This document shows, in pieces, positions 60,898 to 64,000 of a DNA stretch of 64,000 bases; within the stretch, counting starts at the first letter, position 1, and every line of letters begins with the position of its first letter. This stretch comes from Anoxybacillus sp050480245. GTDB taxonomy: Bacteria > Bacillota > Bacilli > Bacillales > Anoxybacillaceae. The notes under the pieces were generated by a model that did no database searches, was not told the origin of the DNA, and worked only from the letters and a program-made list of their open reading frames with translations. The position numbers and the translations under genes were made by a program. The stretch lies in assembly GCA_050480245.1 (NCBI GenBank), contig JBCNEQ010000051.1; one strand, 5' to 3'.

Positions 60898-62187
60898 TTA
60901 ATGTGCTAGCATCGCCTGCATATCTTTTTCCACATTGCCGATGAGCTTGAGGCCGAACATATCTTGCAATACGCGCAACACACCTTCAGATATAAAGTGT
61001 GGTGCTTTTGGTCCAATCCGAATGTCTTGAATGCCTAAACTAAACAGTCCGAGTAAAATGGCAACCGCTTTTTGTTCAAACCATGAAAGAACGATGCTGA
61101 CAGGTAGTTCATTTACCTCACAGCCAAACGCTTCTGCAAGTGCCATCGCAATTTTGACAGTCGAAATCGAGTTATTGCATTGTCCTAAGTCAATATATCG
61201 CGGAATGTTTGTGCCAGGAACGACACCATAATCTACATCGTTGAAGCGGAATTTTCCGCAAGATGTCGTTAAAATAACTGTGTTTTTCGGTAAAGACGTC
61301 GCTAATGAACGATAATATTCGCCACCTTTTCCAGGCGCGTCACAGCCTGCGATGACAAAAAAGCGTTGAATTTTTCCTTCCTTTACAGCTTGAATAATTT
61401 CTGGTGCAATTTGAATGACTGTTTCGTGATGGAAACCAGTAACTAATGTTTCATCTGATTCGATATTTGCTTCTGGAAGTTGTAACGCTTTCTCAATCAA
61501 CGGTGTGAAATCATCATTCTCGATTTTTTGTACATGTTCTAATCCGGCTACATCGTATGAAAACATGCGATCAGCATACGAGCCTTTAATCGGCATCACA
61601 CAGTTTGTTGTCGCTAAAATGGCGCCAGGGAATTTTTCGAATAAACGACGTTGGTCGTACCATGCTTTTCCGACGTTTCCTTTTAAATGTTTATATTTTT
61701 TCAATTGCGGATAGCCGTGCGCAGGCAACATTTCGGAATGAGTGTAAATGTTAATTCCTTTGCCTTCTGTTTGTTTCAATAATTGTTCAAGTGCAAATAA
61801 GTTATGTCCTGTAACGAGAATGCATTTTCCTTCAATTCTATTTTGTGTTACGCGAACAGGTTGAGGAATGCCAAGGCGTTCTGTATGTGCCCGATCGAGC
61901 AGTTCCATGACACGAATAGCAGCTTTTCCGACTTTCATCGCCATATCTAAATGTTCTTGAACGTTAAAGTTGGAGTTTGTTAGTGTCATATACAACGCTT
62001 CATGCGTTGTTGTGTCAACAAATGGATCTGTATATCCGAGTTGATGAGCATGCGTGCGATATGCAGCAATTCCTTTTAGCGCAAATACAATCGTATCTTG
62101 TAAGCTTGCAATCGTTTCATCTTTTCCGCAAACACCGACGACTGTGCATCCCCCTGTTGGCGTTTGTTCGCATTGATGACAAAACAT
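60898..62187 (-). CDS. hcp: Hydroxylamine reductase (hybrid cluster protein)
   Basis: 429 residues from ATG 62187 (AAAAGGAGGGG upstream). Cys3, Cys6, Cys14 and Cys20 (CHQC...GGCTVVGVCGK, spacing C-x2-C-x7-C-x5-C) bind the [4Fe-4S] cluster. The hybrid cluster ligands lie in GHN, the conserved TNCVMPIKGSYADR, FFVIAGCDAPGKGGEYY, LTTSCGKFRFND and GQCNNS, with the WFEQKAVAILLGLFSLG C-terminus. The shortened helical insert is that of the class III (Gram-positive/archaeal) type. Reduces hydroxylamine or NO during anaerobic growth. An Fnr site at about -41.5 fits oxygen control. Confidence 0.95.
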   Translation of the reverse strand: MFCHQCEQTPTGGCTVVGVCGKDETIASLQDTIVFALKGIAAYRTHAHQLGYTDPFVDTTTHEALYMTLTNSNFNVQEHLDMAMKVGKAAIRVMELLDRAHTERLGIPQPVRVTQNRIEGKCILVTGHNLFALEQLLKQTEGKGINIYTHSEMLPAHGYPQLKKYKHLKGNVGKAWYDQRRLFEKFPGAILATTNCVMPIKGSYADRMFSYDVAGLEHVQKIENDDFTPLIEKALQLPEANIESDETLVTGFHHETVIQIAPEIIQAVKEGKIQRFFVIAGCDAPGKGGEYYRSLATSLPKNTVILTTSCGKFRFNDVDYGVVPGTNIPRYIDLGQCNNSISTVKIAMALAEAFGCEVNELPVSIVLSWFEQKAVAILLGLFSLGIQDIRIGPKAPHFISEGVLRVLQDMFGLKLIGNVEKDMQAMLAH

Positions 62188-62245
62188 GATAACCCCTCCT
62201 TTTCTTATTAACACTTTAACAGTAGGGGAAAATCACCGTAGCGTA

Positions 62246-62261
62246 AGTGATGCATATCACA
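62246..62261 (-). promoter_or_regulatory. Fnr site of hcp
   Basis: On the minus strand TGTGATATGCATCACT fits the Fnr pattern TGTGA-N6-TCACT exactly. A TACTGT -10 (complement of 62219-62224) is centred 32 bases downstream, putting the Fnr centre at about -41.5, the classic activating position. Confidence 0.8.
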
Positions 62262-62353
62262 CATCTATATAAAAATGTGAACGACAATTGACAATGTTTT
62301 ATATTGAATAACGAGAAAAAATATATTAAAATGGAAGAAAATAAAATCAATCG

Positions 62354-62456
62354 AGCTACTAGGGGTGCCAGATGGCGATGGCTGAGAGGAAAACGCGCAA
62401 TCAGTTTTCCAACCCTTTGAACCTGATCTGGTTTGTACCAGCGGAGGGAAGTAGGC
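62354..62456 (+). promoter_or_regulatory. TPP riboswitch (THI box)
   Basis: Conserved elements in order: ACTAGGGGTGCC, GGCTGAGA, ACCCTTTGAACCTGATCTGG, and GTACCAGCGGAGGGAAGTAG. A terminator at 62473 follows, so binding of thiamine pyrophosphate probably stops transcription before thiM. Confidence 0.95.
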
Positions 62457-62472
62457 TATGTTTTGTAAGCAC

Positions 62473-62510
62473 AAACTAGTCGATTCTGTCCGACTAGTTT
62501 TTATTTTTTT
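62473..62510 (+). terminator. Riboswitch expression-platform terminator
   Basis: AAACTAGTCG (62473-62482) and CGACTAGTTT (62491-62500), then T-rich. ACTAGT in this stem could pair with the riboswitch 5' side (CTACTAG at 62356), offering the alternative structure. Confidence 0.8.
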
Positions 62511-62525
62511 AAGGGGGAATACACG

Positions 62526-63317
62526 ATGAATGTTGGACAATGGTTAACGCGCGTCAGAGAGGAGTCGCCGCTTGTACATAATATGACGAATGTTGTTGTG
62601 ACAAATTTTGTTGCTAACGGTTTGCTTGCATTAGGTGCGTCTCCGGTGATGGCTTATGCAAAAGAAGAAGTAGCCGATATGGTTCGTTTAGCACGTGCCC
62701 TTGTATTAAACATCGGTACATTAAACGAAACAGATGTAGAAGCGATGGTTATTGCCGGAAAAGCGGCAAACGAAGCAAATGTTCCCGTTGTTTTCGATCC
62801 TGTCGGAGCAGGTGCGACAACATATCGTACGGAAACAACCCAACATATATTACGCGAAGTCAACGTTACCATTTTACGCGGAAATGCATCCGAAATCGCA
62901 AGTATTGTTGGGGAACAAGCAAGTACAAAAGGGGTAGATGCAGGAGATGTTCAAGGCGATCTCGAGCATGTAGCCAAAAAAGCAGCGCGTATGTTTCGTT
63001 GTACAGTTGTTGTGACCGGGAAAGATGATGTGGTGACGGATGGAGAAAAAGTAATGATCGTCTCAAACGGTGATGCCATGTTAACGAAAGTGACAGGAAC
63101 AGGCTGTTTATTAAGTTCGGTGTTAGGTGCATTTGCTAGTGTGGGAGAAAATGTGATGATGTCATCTGTCGCTGCGCTTGCTTATTACGGTGTAGCAGCT
63201 GAAAAAGCGGTGAAACACGCCAAAGCGCCAGGTAGCTTTCAAATAGCATTTTTAAATGCTTTATACGAGACGACAGCAGAAGAAGTGAATGAATACGCAC
63301 ACATTCGAGGGGAATAA
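62526..63317 (+). CDS. thiM: Hydroxyethylthiazole kinase
   Basis: 263 residues from ATG 62526 (AAGGGGGAA upstream). ThiM phosphorylates 4-methyl-5-hydroxyethylthiazole so it can be salvaged for thiamine. Signature stretches: SPLVHNMTNVVVTNFVANGLLALGASPVM, VFDPVGAGATTYR, ILRGNASEIASI, VVVTGKDDVVTDG and VTGTGCLLSSVLGAF with the catalytic Cys near the C-terminal Gly-rich loop. First gene after the TPP riboswitch, directly followed by thiE. Confidence 0.96.
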   Translation: MNVGQWLTRVREESPLVHNMTNVVVTNFVANGLLALGASPVMAYAKEEVADMVRLARALVLNIGTLNETDVEAMVIAGKAANEANVPVVFDPVGAGATTYRTETTQHILREVNVTILRGNASEIASIVGEQASTKGVDAGDVQGDLEHVAKKAARMFRCTVVVTGKDDVVTDGEKVMIVSNGDAMLTKVTGTGCLLSSVLGAFASVGENVMMSSVAALAYYGVAAEKAVKHAKAPGSFQIAFLNALYETTAEEVNEYAHIRGE

Positions 63318-63971
63318 ATGATGAAACATATGTTATCGTTATATTTCGTGATGGGAAGCGTCGATTGTACGAAAAATCCGCTTGTCGTGCTTGACGAAGC
63401 GATTGAAGGCGGCATTACGATGTTTCAGTTTCGCGAAAAAGGAAAGGGAGCGCTTACAGGACTTGAAAAGTATCGCTTAGCTGAGCAATTGTTTGAGCGA
63501 TGCCGCGCTCGTAACATTCCGTTTATTGTGAATGATGATGTGGATTTAGCGCTTGCTTTACAAGCAGACGGTGTTCATGTCGGGCAAGAGGATGAAGCGG
63601 CAGAACGAGTTCGTGATCGCATAGGGGATAAATATTTAGGTGTATCTGTTCACAACTTAAATGAAGTAAAAAAAGCGCTTGCTGCTCGTGCTGATTATGT
63701 TGGATTAGGTCCGATTTTTCCGACTGTTTCAAAAGACGATGCAAAACAAGTATGTGGATTAACGATGATTGAGCATATTCGCGCGCATGAAAAGCATATT
63801 CCGCTTGTTGCTATCGGAGGAATTACAGAACAAACAGCCAAGCAAGTAATTGAAGCAGGAGCGGACGGAATCGCTGTCATTTCCACGATTTGTCGCGCTC
63901 AACATATTCGTGAGCAGACGAAGCGACTATACGAGATTGTTATGCATGCAAAACAAAAAGGCGACTGTTAA
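63318..63971 (+). CDS. thiE: Thiamine-phosphate synthase
   Basis: 217 residues; ATG 63318 directly abuts the thiM stop (63321 possible). ThiE joins the pyrimidine and thiazole phosphates to make thiamine phosphate. TIM-barrel motifs: FQFREKGKGAL (substrate Lys/Arg), FIVNDDVDLALALQADGVHVGQED (Mg and PPi binding), YVGLGPIFPTVSKDDAK, and VAIGGIT with IEAGADGIAVIS (phosphate binding). The HMP branch (thiC/thiD) is not in the window. Ends in a terminator. Confidence 0.96.
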   Translation: MMKHMLSLYFVMGSVDCTKNPLVVLDEAIEGGITMFQFREKGKGALTGLEKYRLAEQLFERCRARNIPFIVNDDVDLALALQADGVHVGQEDEAAERVRDRIGDKYLGVSVHNLNEVKKALAARADYVGLGPIFPTVSKDDAKQVCGLTMIEHIRAHEKHIPLVAIGGITEQTAKQVIEAGADGIAVISTICRAQHIREQTKRLYEIVMHAKQKGDC

Positions 63972-63984
63972 TGTCGTCTTTTTT
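63957..63984 (+). terminator. Terminator after thiE
   Basis: AAAGGCGAC and GTCGTCTTT around TGTTAAT with a T run. The remaining 16 bases to the window end hold no visible gene. Confidence 0.75.
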
Positions 63985-64000
63985 AGTGTGCTCGGCATGG

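Noticed and set aside
1..64000. CRISPR arrays, tRNA or rRNA genes, prophage, replication origin
   Set aside because: No regularly spaced repeats, no tRNA-like folds or rRNA stretches, no phage structural genes, and no DnaA-box cluster were seen on reading through.

Overview
The window looks like chromosomal DNA of a moderately thermophilic, spore-forming Bacillales, closest in feel to Anoxybacillus/Geobacillus. The grounds are gene content (gltC-gltAB, ilvD, proBA with a T-box leader, mntABCD, xpaC-telA, yheIH, thiM-thiE with a TPP riboswitch, hcp, sporulation remnants), Bacillus-type ribosome binding sites, and a cytochrome bd small subunit (CydS) that closely resembles the Geobacillus protein. 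Identifications come from reading the translated proteins against remembered families; no search was run. There are no rRNA or tRNA genes, no CRISPR array and no prophage.

Layout. 0-7 kb: the end of a radical SAM/SPASM gene, a deleted aldo/keto reductase, a polysaccharide deacetylase, an IS256-family element with a broken transposase, a spoVR remnant, and a GC-rich cydABS operon preceded by an extra 30-residue membrane peptide. 7-16.4 kb: Cache-domain protein, gltC divergent from gltAB, then ilvD. 16.4-18.9 kb: low-GC accessory patch (DUF342 fragment, unknown gene, two degraded genes) followed by the exonuclease ypcP. 18.9-26.4 kb: proBA behind a proline T-box, an ABC exporter pair, a PCYCGC lipoprotein and a FapA-like protein. 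26.4-31.7 kb: a chimeric acyl-CoA-ligase remnant, hemolysin III-like protein, YjiH and the SteT permease. 31.7-35.4 kb: mntABCD with two MntR-like boxes. 35.4-45.2 kb: two MFS and one EamA transporter, xpaC-telA, a rhodanese/CoA-disulfide-reductase cluster with a CstR-like box, menC-type enolase and small proteins. 45.2-48.1 kb: a run of truncated genes around an intact glutathione peroxidase. 48.1-55.4 kb: yheIH exporter, MBL hydrolase, endonuclease I, a large transporter. 55.4-58.7 kb: amtB, a GlnD-like DUF294 protein and a DnaQ-like exonuclease behind two TnrA/GlnR boxes. 58.7-64 kb: ArsR repressor with a perfect operator, frameshifted PAS gene, histidine phosphatase, nuclease lipoprotein, hcp with an Fnr site at about -41.5, and TPP-controlled thiM-thiE.

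Two themes stand out. One is nitrogen and redox control: GltC, TnrA/GlnR, T-box, Fnr and Rex-like sites all sit at recognisable positions. The other is gene decay: about fourteen genes are truncated, deleted or frameshifted. The large deletions (AKR, spoVR, acyl-CoA ligase, cdr, nitrilase/GNAT, CotS/FAD oxidoreductase) look biological. Several single-base frameshifts lie in or next to homopolymer runs and could be sequencing errors.

The least explained systems are the amtB-DUF294-exonuclease unit with no P-II gene beside it, the extra micropeptide in front of cydA, and the low-GC patch inserted into a DUF342 gene remnant.
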